Assembly: GCF_024362365.1 (NCBI RefSeq)
Contig: NZ_CP101464.1
Coordinates: 3,038,001-3,102,000, forward strand
Length of the DNA stretch: 64,000 nucleotides
From: Janibacter sp. CX7
GTDB taxonomy: Bacteria; Actinomycetota; Actinomycetes; Actinomycetales; Dermatophilaceae
Direction of reading: 5' to 3'
The notes beneath the pieces are model-generated. The model saw only the letters and a list, made by a program, of their open reading frames with translations. It did not search any database and was not told the DNA's origin. Of this stretch, positions 24,481 to 33,690 are shown one piece after another. The translations under genes were made by a program, and so were the position numbers. How positions within the stretch are numbered: the stretch's first letter is position 1; every line of letters starts with the position of its first letter.

Positions 24481-25144
24481 GCTCAGCCCCAACCCGCGCC
24501 GGTCGACGGTCGAGTACATCGCCGACGAGCTGCGCGACGCCATCATGGCCGGGCGTCTCGAGCCTGGCGAGCAGCTCGGCGAGGCCGACCTGGCACGGCG
24601 CTTCGAGGTCTCGCGGGGCCCGCTGCGCGAGGCGATGCAGCGACTGGTCTCCGAGGGGCTGCTCCACGCGATCACCAACCGCGGCGTCTTCGTCACCGAG
24701 CTGACGCTCGACGACGTGCTCGACGTCTACCGCACCCGCTCGGTCATCGAGCGCGGCGCCCTCGAGGTCGTCCTCGACGAGGCCCGTCGCGAGGAGACCG
24801 CCGACGAGCTCGACGACGTCGTGCGCCGGATGCGTCGGGCCGCGGCGAAGGGGGATGGTCCCGCCGTCTCCGACGCGGACCAGCACTTCCACGAGGTGCT
24901 CGTCGAGGCCTCGGGCAGCCCGCGCCTCATCCGGGCGATGCGCACCCTGCTCGTCGAGACCCGCATGTGCCTCGGCGAGCTGCGCACGACCTATGGCGAC
25001 CTCGAGACCCAGGTGCACGAGCACGAGGAGCTGCGCACGGCGATCCTCGAGGCCAGCCCGGCGAAGGCCAAGGCGGCCCTCCAGGCACACCTCGACGACG
25101 CCGTCAGCCGCCTCGTCGACAAGCGCGAGGCCGCACGACCTTAA
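24467..25144 (+). CDS. GntR-family regulator, FCD subfamily
   Basis: The 225-residue protein has a winged helix at about 12-72 (EYIADELRDAIMAGRLEPGEQLGEADLARRFEVSRGPLREAM), then the all-helical FCD effector domain with metal/acid-binding residues (DADQHFHEVLVEASG, ETQVHEHEELRTAIL). FCD regulators usually respond to organic acids. It is the last gene of the isomerase-like operon, overlapping it by 14 bases. It probably represses the cluster through the shared ATTGTCAACAAT sites; that is inference. Confidence 0.92.
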   Translation: MPVSELSPNPRRSTVEYIADELRDAIMAGRLEPGEQLGEADLARRFEVSRGPLREAMQRLVSEGLLHAITNRGVFVTELTLDDVLDVYRTRSVIERGALEVVLDEARREETADELDDVVRRMRRAAAKGDGPAVSDADQHFHEVLVEASGSPRLIRAMRTLLVETRMCLGELRTTYGDLETQVHEHEELRTAILEASPAKAKAALQAHLDDAVSRLVDKREAARP

Positions 25145-25294
25145 GGAAATGCGACCGCCGGCTCGACCCCCTTCGCCTCCTCCCAACCCTGCAAAACCCT
25201 AGGGTTTTGGAGGGTTTGGAGTGGCGAACTCTGCAAAACCCTAGGGTTTTGCAGGGTTACGGATGGCGGACCCTGCATTGCCGTTGGGCAATGC
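25138..25294. repeat. Intergenic repeat island (three hairpin families)
   Basis: After the GntR gene comes CGACCTTAAGGAAATGCG (25138-25155). Two near-perfect copies of the 32-bp palindrome follow (25185-25216 and 25227-25258, centre AAACCCTAGGGTTT), then GCATTGCCGTTGGGCAATGC (25275-25294). The same units form the island at 3.8 kb, the block in selB and the pair at 48.0 kb. Located between convergent genes, it may also terminate transcription. Confidence 0.87.
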
Positions 25295-25310
25295 AGAGTC
25301 GCGGCAGCCG

Positions 25311-26516
25311 TCAGGGGATGACGATCTGCGCGCCCTCCAGCGCGTGCAGGTTGCTCGACGCGAGCGCAAACCCGCTCTGCCGCATGGGGATCCGGTCGCA
25401 GATCCAGCGCTCGGCGAGGACGGCGACCTTGGCGCGCATCTCCCCCGAGAGCCGGTCGAAGGAGTCCTGCGGGTCGCAGCCGACCTGGCCCTGCAGCAGC
25501 CACCACGCCCATGCGGCCGCACCGGCATTGGCGATGAAGTCGGGCACGACGACGACACCGCGGGCAACGAGCGCGTCCTCGGCGCCCCACGTCGTCGCAG
25601 CGTTGGCGGCCTCGACGACGACCCGGGCCGCGACCGCGTCGACGTTGTCCTCACGGATCGCGTAGGAGACGGCGGCCGGGACGAAGATGTCGGCCGCGAT
25701 GCCGACGATGGCCTCGCGCGGCAGCTGCTGCACGTGCGCCGGCACCCGCGCCCGGTCGATCTCGCCGTACTCGTCGCGCAGGTCGAGCAGGGCGGGCACG
25801 TCGAGTCCCGCCGGGTCGACGAGCGTGCCACGCGCGTCGGCGAGTGCCGTCACCCGGGCCCCGGCCTCGTGGAGGTACCAGGCCGCGCCGCCACCCATCG
25901 TGCCGACGCCCTGGATCGCGATCGTCGTCTCCGGGATCGCCCAGCCGAAGCCCTCGGCCGCGCCCAGGCAGGCCTCCGCGACGCCGTAGCCGCCGATGAC
26001 GTCACCGAGCGGGTAGCCGTCGTCGGTCATCACCTCGAGGCCGGCCTGCACGCGCGCCAGCGTCTCCTCGGGCTGCGGCGAGCGCGAGATCGCCGCGTGG
26101 AAGGACTGCGAGAGGCCCACCTCGGCGAAGACGTCGTCGATGAGCTGCTGCGTCACGCCGAGGTCCTCGGCGGTGACCCACCGGCCGTCGAGCCACGGCC
26201 GCATCTCGGAGAAGAATCGAGTGAGGACACCGAAGGCCCGCGGGTCCTTCGGGTCGAAGTCCACGCCCCCCTTCGCCCCGCCGACGGGCAAACCGAAGGC
26301 CGCCGTCTTGGTGGCCATGCCACGCGCCAGGTCGCCGACCTCGCTGATCGTGCAGCCGGGCCGCATGCGGGTGCCGCCGGTGGCGATGCCGCCGACGAGG
26401 GTGTGGACGACGAGGTAGCCGTGCGCACCGGTGACCGGGTCGACCCAGGTGATCTGGTGCGCGGGCTCGCGGTCGACGAAGTCGTGGGCGGGGTTGGTCG
26501 TGTGGGTCGTCGTCAC
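25311..26516 (-). CDS. Glu/Leu/Phe/Val-family amino-acid dehydrogenase
   Basis: The 401-residue protein has the family motif GGTRMRPGCTISEVGDLARGM followed by PVGGAKGGVDFDP with the catalytic lysine (about 80). A Rossmann segment IAIQGVGTMGGGAAWYL and VVEAANAATTWGAEDALVARGVVVVPDFIANAGA follow. It oxidatively deaminates an amino acid with NAD(P). The length fits the leucine/phenylalanine/valine dehydrogenase class better than hexameric glutamate dehydrogenase. It is divergent from a LysR gene and may feed ammonia and oxoacid metabolism linked to the adjacent cluster. Confidence 0.87.
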   Translation of the reverse strand: MTTTHTTNPAHDFVDREPAHQITWVDPVTGAHGYLVVHTLVGGIATGGTRMRPGCTISEVGDLARGMATKTAAFGLPVGGAKGGVDFDPKDPRAFGVLTRFFSEMRPWLDGRWVTAEDLGVTQQLIDDVFAEVGLSQSFHAAISRSPQPEETLARVQAGLEVMTDDGYPLGDVIGGYGVAEACLGAAEGFGWAIPETTIAIQGVGTMGGGAAWYLHEAGARVTALADARGTLVDPAGLDVPALLDLRDEYGEIDRARVPAHVQQLPREAIVGIAADIFVPAAVSYAIREDNVDAVAARVVVEAANAATTWGAEDALVARGVVVVPDFIANAGAAAWAWWLLQGQVGCDPQDSFDRLSGEMRAKVAVLAERWICDRIPMRQSGFALASSNLHALEGAQIVIP

Positions 26517-26613
26517 GTCGTGACCACCTCTCGAAGGGGGGAGCAGTCCGGCTGCGGTGGGGAGCCGTACGGCCAGCGTCAGCGCGTGACCTGCTTCACG
26601 TCCAGTTACAGAA

Positions 26614-26633
26614 GGTGCACGTGATCGTGCACC
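26614..26633. promoter_or_regulatory. Inverted repeat, candidate LysR operator
   Basis: GGTGCACG-TGAT-CGTGCACC has perfect 8-base arms. It lies in the 175-base divergent region between the amino-acid dehydrogenase and LysR genes, 58 bases before the LysR start. LysR regulators typically bind a dyad in such a divergent region; the link is inference. Confidence 0.65.
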
Positions 26634-26691
26634 GACGCTGCACGGTCGCCGCCTCCCCCGCCACGAGCGGCCCGCGGCCTACTGTGGGCGG

Positions 26692-27633
26692 ATGGAGCTG
26701 TCCCTGCGACGTCTGCAGATGCTGCGCGAGCTCCACCGGCGCGGCACGGTGACCGCTGCCGCCCAGGCTCTGCACTACAGCCCGTCGGGCGTCTCGCAGC
26801 AGCTCGCCCAGCTCGAGCGCGAGGTCGGGGTCAAGCTCATCGAGAAACACGGCCGCCGGGTCCAGCTCACCGAGCTCGGCCTGCTCCTGTCCGACCACGC
26901 CGAGGAGATTCTCGGCTCCGTCGAGCGGGCCACCGCGGCCATCGAGGCGGCGCAGGCGGGCATCACCGCGCGCCTGACCGTCGGCGTGTGGGCGTCGGTC
27001 GCCTCCGGTCTGCTGCCGCGCGCCCTGTCGGCGCTGCACCTCGACCACCCCGGCATCGAGGTGCGCACGAGCGAGCTCGCCCCCGAGGAGACGGCCGACG
27101 CCGTGCGTGACGGCCTGCTCGACCTGTCCTTCGTCATCGACTACTCCAGCCACACCATCGACCCCGACCCGGCGCTCCAGCGCACGGTCGTCGCCGTCGA
27201 GCGCCTGCACGCCGCCGTGCCCGAGGGGGCGATCACCGGCGAGACGGTGGCGCTCACCGACCTCGCGGACTTCCCGTGGATCCTCGCCGGGCCGAGGTCG
27301 CACTTCGGTCGGGCGGTGCGGGTCTGGTGCCACGAGCGCGGCTTCGAGCCGCGCATCGCGCACACGGTCGAGGAGCAGTTCACCGCGCTGGCGATGATCG
27401 CCGGTGGCCTCGGGGTCACCCTCGTCTCCGACCTCGGCCTGACGCTGCTGCCGCCGGGCGTCGACGTCATCCCGCTGGACGAGCCGGTGCTGCGGACCGT
27501 CTCCATCGCCCATCGGGCGACGACGTCACCGCGCCCGTCCATCGACCTCTTCGTCGAGGCCGTCCGCACGGCGGCCGCCGAGCAGGGGCTGGCGGCTGGC
27601 CCGCCGGCTCCCCCCTTCGCCCCCGGGGTCTAG
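26692..27633 (+). CDS. LysR-family transcriptional regulator
   Basis: The 313-residue protein begins MELSLRRLQMLRELHRRGTVTAAAQALHYSPSGVSQQLAQLEREVGVKLIEKHGRRVQLTE, a standard LysR winged helix, followed by the periplasmic-binding-like effector domain. Its start faces the amino-acid dehydrogenase gene, so that gene is the obvious target. Its 3' end overlaps the DUF998 gene tail-to-tail by 4 bases. Confidence 0.93.
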   Translation: MELSLRRLQMLRELHRRGTVTAAAQALHYSPSGVSQQLAQLEREVGVKLIEKHGRRVQLTELGLLLSDHAEEILGSVERATAAIEAAQAGITARLTVGVWASVASGLLPRALSALHLDHPGIEVRTSELAPEETADAVRDGLLDLSFVIDYSSHTIDPDPALQRTVVAVERLHAAVPEGAITGETVALTDLADFPWILAGPRSHFGRAVRVWCHERGFEPRIAHTVEEQFTALAMIAGGLGVTLVSDLGLTLLPPGVDVIPLDEPVLRTVSIAHRATTSPRPSIDLFVEAVRTAAAEQGLAAGPPAPPFAPGV

Positions 27634-28220
27634 TCCCGACCGCGGGCGAGGAGCAGGCCCAGACCGGCGCCGACCTGCCAGACGACGACCGCGTAGACGG
27701 CCGTCCTCTCCGCGGTCCCGAAGCCGACCGCATTGGTCAGGGCGAGCACCCAGCCGAGCGCGCAGACCGCCGTGCACGCCGCGGTCCAGGCGGCCAGCGC
27801 GCGGTGGCGCCACAGGGCGCCGGTGAGGGCCGCGAGGAGGACGAGCCCACCGCCGATGGCCAGGAGCGCGCCGGCCCCGTGCACGGTCGCGCCGGCGGGC
27901 GAGAGGCCGACGAGGACGAGCCCCGCGGAGTAGACGGCGACGAGCGGGAGCACGAGCCACCGCCACCGCGGGACGAAGGGAGCCAGCACCCACCCCGCGA
28001 GCAGGGCCCGCAGGCCGGAACCGATGAAGGTCGCGTTCATCACCGCGTGCCGGGTCGAGACCGCACCGTCGGGCATCTCGAAGGGCACCCCCAGCGCGCT
28101 GATCGCGTCGACGGTCAGGTCGTAGGGGCGCCCCTGCCAGCCCGCGAGCGCCCACGCCTCTCCGGCGAAGTACAGCGCGGCCAGCAGGAGCAGCAGGCCC
28201 CCGAGTCGGCGACGGATCAC
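27630..28220 (-). CDS. DUF998 family membrane protein
   Basis: The 196-residue protein has six hydrophobic helices and the DUF998 pattern: YDLTVDAISALGVPFE in the first loop, STRHAVMNATFIGSGLRALL, and LSPAGATVHGAGALLAIGGG. The function of the family is unknown. The GTG start at 28220 overlaps the stop of the upstream small gene (GTGA), placing it last in a three-gene operon with the lysophospholipase-like gene. Confidence 0.8.
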   Translation of the reverse strand: MIRRRLGGLLLLLAALYFAGEAWALAGWQGRPYDLTVDAISALGVPFEMPDGAVSTRHAVMNATFIGSGLRALLAGWVLAPFVPRWRWLVLPLVAVYSAGLVLVGLSPAGATVHGAGALLAIGGGLVLLAALTGALWRHRALAAWTAACTAVCALGWVLALTNAVGFGTAERTAVYAVVVWQVGAGLGLLLARGRD

Positions 28221-28624
28221 GCGGAGGACGAAGGGGGGTCCGCCGGCGGTGCGCCGGGACCGGCCTCGCCGGCAGCCGCCACATCGGGACCAGCCTCGTC
28301 GGCAGGCCCGGTCGCAGGACCGGCACCGGCGCCGGGCTCGGGCCGCTGGTCGGCGACGAGGTCGACGCCGGCCGCGAGGCCGGAGCGCACCTTGCCCAGC
28401 AGGTCGGTGGCCTTGCCGCCGGTCACCCGGTCGATCTCGCCCTCGGCGTGGCCGAGCCACTCGTGCGCCTGCTCGCGGTGCGCGTCGACGAAGCCGCCGG
28501 CCGCGCTCACCGCGTCCTGGGCGAGCTTCGCCGCAGCCGCACCCGCCTGGGCGAGGTGCTTGTCGAGCTCGAGGTCCTCGATGGCTTGGCGTGCATCGCG
28601 CTTGCCCTCGGTCACGGGAGTCAC
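28217..28624 (-). CDS. Small hydrophilic protein, weakly like MT0933-type antitoxins
   Basis: The 135-residue protein has an alanine- and lysine-rich helical half (LELDKHLAQAGAAAAKLAQD) ending in GEIDRVTGGKATDLLGKV. It is followed by a Pro/Gly/Ala-rich tail (PEPGAGAGPATGPADEAGPD) that is probably disordered. The TGGK motif recalls the mycobacterial MT0933-type antitoxin family, but no toxin is adjacent. The GTG start overlaps the lipase stop and its own stop overlaps the DUF998 start. Function unknown. Confidence 0.65.
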   Translation of the reverse strand: MTPVTEGKRDARQAIEDLELDKHLAQAGAAAAKLAQDAVSAAGGFVDAHREQAHEWLGHAEGEIDRVTGGKATDLLGKVRSGLAAGVDLVADQRPEPGAGAGPATGPADEAGPDVAAAGEAGPGAPPADPPSSSA

Positions 28625-29550
28625 GCCCCCTTCGTCGTCAGGTGCTCGTCGAGCCAGCCGATGACGCGCTCGGTGACCTCATCACGCACGGTGTCGTTGA
28701 GCAGCTCGTGGCGACCCTCGGGATAGAGCTCGAGGGTGACGTCACGAACCCCGGCATCGCGGTACCAGTCGGCGACCTTGCGCACGCCGTCGCCACCGAC
28801 GGGGTCCGCGGCACCGGAGAGGACGAAGATCGGCAGGTCGACGGGGGTGCGAGCCGCCATCTTGGGCAGGGAGTTGACCCCGCCGAGCAGGTCGGCGTAG
28901 AAGCCGGCGGTGAAGACCTCGCCGCAGCGCTCGTCGTCGATGTAGGCCCGCACCTCGGCGGGGTCGCGCGAGAGCCAGTCGAAGTCGGTGGCGGCGGGCG
29001 CGAAGGCCTTGTTGTAGGAGCCGAAGGTCAGGGAGTTCATCAGGCGCGAGGTCGCGCGGCGACCGCGCACCCGGGACTCGACCTTGGCGACGACCTCGCC
29101 GACCCGGCCGAGGAGGCCCGCGTCGCTCGCGGTCCCGCTGAAGACGGCACCCGCGAGGTCGTGCCCGTAGCGGGTGACGTAGTCGCGGCCGAGCAGCGAG
29201 CCCATCGAGTGGCCGAAGAAGAAGAGGGGCAGGCCGGGGTGGGCCGCGAGGGCGGCCTCGGCGACCGCGTGCATGTCGTCGACGGCGGCGTCCCAGCCGT
29301 GGTCGTCGGCGAAGTAACCCCGCTCCTCCGGCAGGCTCGAGGTCTCGCCGTGCCCCCGGTGGTCGTGGATCCACACGGCGTAGCCGGCGTCGGTGAGCGC
29401 CTGGGCGAAGCGCGCGTAGCGCGCGGAGTGCTCAGCCATGCCGTGGGCCAGCTGCACGACCCCCTTCGCCTCGCCGTCAGGCAGCCAGGTGCGGACGAAG
29501 AGGGCGAGCCCGTCGTGCGGGGAGGTGACGGTCGTCGTGTCGGCGCGCAT
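28621..29550 (-). CDS. Alpha/beta hydrolase, lysophospholipase/monoacylglycerol-lipase type
   Basis: The 309-residue protein has VVQLAHGMAEHSARYARFAQALTDAGYAVWIHDHRGHG (oxyanion and cap entry), nucleophile FFGHSMGSLLGR, Asp in LSGAADPVG and His in YPEGRHELLNDTVRDEV, the serine-hydrolase triad of the PldB/MGL family. No signal peptide is seen, so it acts inside the cell. It heads an operon with the MT0933-like and DUF998 genes. Start MRADTTTVTSPHDG is chosen at 29550. Confidence 0.88.
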   Translation of the reverse strand: MRADTTTVTSPHDGLALFVRTWLPDGEAKGVVQLAHGMAEHSARYARFAQALTDAGYAVWIHDHRGHGETSSLPEERGYFADDHGWDAAVDDMHAVAEAALAAHPGLPLFFFGHSMGSLLGRDYVTRYGHDLAGAVFSGTASDAGLLGRVGEVVAKVESRVRGRRATSRLMNSLTFGSYNKAFAPAATDFDWLSRDPAEVRAYIDDERCGEVFTAGFYADLLGGVNSLPKMAARTPVDLPIFVLSGAADPVGGDGVRKVADWYRDAGVRDVTLELYPEGRHELLNDTVRDEVTERVIGWLDEHLTTKGA

Positions 29551-29641
29551 GCGCCTCACCCTAGCGACGGGTGGACTCAGGCGATGCACAGTTGACGGTG
29601 CAATAATTCGCCCCGATCCGGCCCCCAGACCCGAGGGACTC

Positions 29642-30280
29642 ATGAGCAGCAAGAAGAAGTCCGTGTCCGCCCGCGACGAAAAGCTCGCCGCGGCCCGCAA
29701 GCAGCAGCAGGCCTCCGAGCGTCGACGCTCCGCGCTCATCGCGGGGGCCGCCGGCCTGGCGATCGTCATCATCGCGGCCGCGGTGACCTGGGCGATCCTG
29801 GGCGAGCGCGACGAGCGCCAGGCAGCCGGTGACCTGTCGGGGGTCAAGACCTTCGACTACAAGGGTGGCAACCACGTCGACGGCAAGATCGACTACAAGG
29901 AGTCGCCGCCGGTCGGCGGCGAGCACAACGCCGTCTGGCTCAACTGCGGCACCTACGACGAGCCCGTGCCCAACGAGCACGCCGTCCACGCCCTCGAGCA
30001 CGGCGCCGTGTGGATCACCTACGACCCCGAGCTGCCCGAGGCCGACGTCAAGAAGCTCGACGACGCCCTGCCCGACACCTACACGGTCCTCTCGCCCTAC
30101 GAGGGCAAGATGCCGAGCAAGATCGTCCTCTCGGCCTGGGACCACCAGCTCTCCGTCGACTCGGCCGACGACCCGCGGATCAAGGGCTTCATCAAGGAGT
30201 ACCGCCAGGGCGAGCAGACCCCCGAGCCGGGCGCGGCCTGCACGGGTGGGGTGACCCCCGAGACGAGCCTCGTCAAGTGA
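29642..30280 (+). CDS. DUF3105 membrane-anchored extracytoplasmic protein
   Basis: The 212-residue protein has a basic cytoplasmic start (MSSKKKSVSARDEKLAAARKQ), one transmembrane helix at about 33-53, and an outside domain with the DUF3105 signature GGEHNAVWLNCGTYDEPVPNEHAVHALEHGAVWITYDP. The conserved His and Cys suggest a metal- or thiol-related role, but none is known. It is coupled by a GTGA overlap to the DUF305 gene. In actinobacteria the two families are frequently neighbours. Confidence 0.9.
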   Translation: MSSKKKSVSARDEKLAAARKQQQASERRRSALIAGAAGLAIVIIAAAVTWAILGERDERQAAGDLSGVKTFDYKGGNHVDGKIDYKESPPVGGEHNAVWLNCGTYDEPVPNEHAVHALEHGAVWITYDPELPEADVKKLDDALPDTYTVLSPYEGKMPSKIVLSAWDHQLSVDSADDPRIKGFIKEYRQGEQTPEPGAACTGGVTPETSLVK

Positions 30281-30909
30281 CCCCCAAGGTCGTCCTCGCC
30301 GTCGTCGTCGCGCTCGCGCTCGGCCTGCTCGGCGGGCTGTCCCTCAGCCGCACCGGCGGGGACGACCACCCGGGTGACCGCAGCGTCGCCGCGGGCTTCG
30401 CCCGCGACATGCAGACCCACCACGACCAGGCCGTCGAGATGTCGTGGATCGTCTACGACCGCACCGACGACACGCTCGTCCGCTCGCTCGCCTACGACAT
30501 CGCCCGCACCCAGTCACACCAGTCCGGACAGATGGCCGGCTGGCTGCAGGTCTGGGGGCTGTCCCCCACCGGGCCCGGCGAACCGATGGACTGGATGAAG
30601 GGCCTGGGCCACGACCACGGCGCCGAGGCCACCGAGCTCGGCGAGGACGGCCTCATGCCGGGCATGGCGACCCCGGAGGAGATCACGAAGCTCGAGGGGC
30701 TGCGCGGCAGGCGGGCCGAGGTCTACTACCTCCAACTGATGATCCGCCACCACAAGGCCGGCGTCCCCATGGCCGAGGCCGCCCGCGACAGCTCCGGCAA
30801 CCGGGCCGTCGAGACGCTCGCGTCGTCGATCATCAAGAGCCAGACGACCGAGGTCGAGACGATGACCAATATGCTCAAGGAGCGCGGCGCCAAGCCACTA
30901 CCGGGATGA
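30277..30909 (+). CDS. DUF305 (ferritin-like) membrane-anchored protein
   Basis: The 210-residue protein has a signal-anchor helix (VVLAVVVALALGLLGGLSL), then two repeats of the DUF305 helical motif: FARDMQTHHDQAVEMSW and YLQLMIRHHKAGVPMAEAA. The His-His motifs (MQTHH and MIRHH) and Met-rich positions suggest copper or other metal binding outside the membrane. GTG 30277 overlaps the DUF3105 stop. Confidence 0.9.
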   Translation: MTPKVVLAVVVALALGLLGGLSLSRTGGDDHPGDRSVAAGFARDMQTHHDQAVEMSWIVYDRTDDTLVRSLAYDIARTQSHQSGQMAGWLQVWGLSPTGPGEPMDWMKGLGHDHGAEATELGEDGLMPGMATPEEITKLEGLRGRRAEVYYLQLMIRHHKAGVPMAEAARDSSGNRAVETLASSIIKSQTTEVETMTNMLKERGAKPLPG

Positions 30910-30940
30910 TCTCCCGGGCGCACGAATCCGGGGGTAGACC

Positions 30941-31198
30941 ATGACATCGACGACGACACTGGATCAGCGATCCGCGGTGCACCGCGTCCTCACGTACGCC
31001 ACCTGCGTCTTCGCCTTCGTGGCGTGGCCCTTCGTGCCATACGCAGCAGCTGGAGCAGCCCTGCTGAGCATCGCCTTCCTGGCCCTGTGGACTCCCGCCA
31101 GTTCGGTGGAACGCTGGTCCGTCCAGGCCGTGGCGACCTTTGCCTTCGTCGCCGCCGTTGCAGTGTGGTTCGCGACGCCCGTGGGCATCTCCGGCTGA
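30941..31198 (+). CDS. Small predicted membrane protein
   Basis: The 85-residue protein has two to three hydrophobic helices (VLTYATCVFAFVAWPFVPYA; AALLSIAFLALW; AVATFAFVAAVAVWFATPV) separated by short loops. I recognise no family. It follows the DUF305 gene by 31 bases and could be the last gene of that operon. Codon use is that of a real gene, but a start at ATG 30941 has only a weak ribosome site. Confidence 0.6.
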   Translation: MTSTTTLDQRSAVHRVLTYATCVFAFVAWPFVPYAAAGAALLSIAFLALWTPASSVERWSVQAVATFAFVAAVAVWFATPVGISG

Positions 31199-31224
31199 GC
31201 CGACGCCGAGCCCCTCCCCGCTCC

Positions 31225-31258
31225 CTGAGGAGCTTGCGCAGCAAGCGTCTCGAAGGGA
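31225..31258. repeat. Small intergenic inverted repeat
   Basis: CCTGAGGAGCTTGCGCAGCAAGCGTCTCGAAGG contains the hairpin GCTTGCGCAGCAAGC and ends in TCTCGAAG. The same terminal motif ends the family D copy at 32247-32287. It lies just upstream of the threonine-dehydratase-like gene and may be a degenerate member of that dispersed family. Confidence 0.5.
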
Positions 31259-31268
31259 GTGTGACCCC

Positions 31269-32240
<972 letters not shown>

Positions 32241-32246
32241 GTGGGT

Positions 32247-32287
32247 CCCACGTGCCGCGTGGGCGGCCGCCCGCGGCCGTCTCGAAG
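32247..32287. repeat. Dispersed repeat, family D, reverse orientation
   Basis: GGTCCCACGTGCCGCGTGGG followed by CGGCCGCCCGCGGCCGTCTCGAAG is, on the minus strand, the same arrangement as 34608-34658 (TCGAG.CGGCCGCGG then ACGCGG..GTGGGACC). It fills the convergent gap between the dehydratase-like and binding-protein genes and contains strong stems, so it may act as a terminator. Confidence 0.7.
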
Positions 32288-32289
32288 AA

Positions 32290-32994
32290 TCAGTCCCGGG
32301 GCACCGTCGCGACCTGACCCGCCCGCTCGAGACTCTCCGCGACGAAGCCGCTCGCCTTGAGCTCGGCGACGATCTCGTCGAGCTCGGTCACGAGCCGCTC
32401 GGGCCGCTCCCGCGGGACGGCCACGGCCTGACGGATCGCCTGGAAGGCCGGCTCGAGCACCGTCAGCCCGTGCTCCTGCGCATAGGCCGTGATCGGCTGG
32501 CGCACACCGGAGAGGACATCGGCTCCCCCTTCGTAGGCCTGCTCGACCTCGTCACCACGCACGATCGTCGCGTGCTCGATGGTGCGGGTCAGGTAGAGGT
32601 CGTAGGCGGACCCGCGGCGGGTGGCGATGGTCGTCCCCGGCCGGTCGACGTCGACGATGGTGAGCGAGGCGTCTCTGGTGGCGAAGACGCCCTCGATCTG
32701 GACGTAGTGGGTCGTGAAGCGCACGCCCTCCTCCCGCGCCGGCTCGATCGCGAGGAAGCCGAGGTCCGCTCGCCCGTCGACCAAGGCCGCGTAGGCGTCA
32801 CGGGCCGCGGTGACGGGCAGCAGCTCGACGTCGACCCCGAGACGGGCCGCGACCTCCCGGGTGATGTCGACCGTGACGCCGGTGGGCTCCTGCGGCGTCC
32901 CCTGCACGAGGACGGGGTTGCCGAGGTTGATGACGGCGCGAAGGGGGCCGGTCGGGCAGAGGTCGGCGCGGAGCGTGTCCGAGGTGGTGGGCAT
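32290..32994 (-). CDS. Solute-binding-protein-fold (SBP_bac_3) protein without signal peptide
   Basis: The 234-residue protein has the family 3 periplasmic-binding fold: PLRAVINLGNPVLVQG, VTVDITREVAARLGVDVELLPV, DLGFLAIEPAREEGVRFTTHYV and a C-terminal LKASGFVAESLERAG. It begins directly with the domain (MPTTSDTLRADL). No signal peptide or lipobox is visible, and no transporter genes are adjacent, so a cytoplasmic sensor or enzyme role is possible. Confidence 0.82.
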   Translation of the reverse strand: MPTTSDTLRADLCPTGPLRAVINLGNPVLVQGTPQEPTGVTVDITREVAARLGVDVELLPVTAARDAYAALVDGRADLGFLAIEPAREEGVRFTTHYVQIEGVFATRDASLTIVDVDRPGTTIATRRGSAYDLYLTRTIEHATIVRGDEVEQAYEGGADVLSGVRQPITAYAQEHGLTVLEPAFQAIRQAVAVPRERPERLVTELDEIVAELKASGFVAESLERAGQVATVPRD

Positions 32995-33045
32995 GGTCCA
33001 TGTATACCGGGGCATCGCCGACGCTCGCCGCCGTGCTCGCGGGCC

Positions 33046-33597
33046 CTACTCCCCCATGACGCCGGCCAGCTGGTCCGCTGCGAGCTCGCGGTCGGCGTAG
33101 ACGAGACGGACGGCGGCCGGGTCGGGGTTGCCGGCGTCGGGGCCGCGGTGCTGGAGCGTCAGGCCGAGCTTGTCGACGACCCGCCGGGATGCGTGGTTGT
33201 GCTCGAGGAGGTAGGCGACGACGGGCACGTCCCGCACGGTGGGCGCCGCCTCGAGCGCGGGACGGGCGGCCTCGGTGGCGAGGCCCTGGCCGTGGGTCTC
33301 GGCGCCGAAGCGGTAGCCGAGGTTCCACCAGGCCGCGCGCGGCGAGCACCCGACGTGACCAATGACGGCGGCGTCGTCGTGACCACGCACGATCCAGGGT
33401 CCGAGCCCGACGTCCCGCCAGGCGACGGTCCAGGCGTCGAGCATCCGCGCGGTCTGCTCGACCGTCGTGTGGCGCAGGGACGGGAAGTGCGTCCACACCC
33501 GCGGGTCGGAGTAGATCGCGAAGAGCTCCGCCAGGTCGTCTCGGCTCGGGGCGTCGAGCCGCAGTCGCTCGGTCGTCAGGTGACGCAGGTCGGTCAT
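33046..33597 (-). CDS. GNAT-family N-acetyltransferase (RimJ/RimL-like)
   Basis: The 183-residue protein begins LTTERLRLDAPSRDDLAELFAIYSDPRVW, the RimJ/RimL-type start, and has an acetyl-CoA motif with HGQGLATEAARPALEA and the late NHASRRVVDKLGL signature. The acceptor is unknown. It is divergent from recC, with 93 bases between the starts. Confidence 0.88.
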   Translation of the reverse strand: MTDLRHLTTERLRLDAPSRDDLAELFAIYSDPRVWTHFPSLRHTTVEQTARMLDAWTVAWRDVGLGPWIVRGHDDAAVIGHVGCSPRAAWWNLGYRFGAETHGQGLATEAARPALEAAPTVRDVPVVAYLLEHNHASRRVVDKLGLTLQHRGPDAGNPDPAAVRLVYADRELAADQLAGVMGE

Positions 33598-33690
33598 GAG
33601 TCGAGTCCACCACGCTCGACCGACACCGCTCGGACGTGCCCTGTGGACCGGGGACGTCACGCTGTCGTCCCGCCCGGATACGGTCTGACC

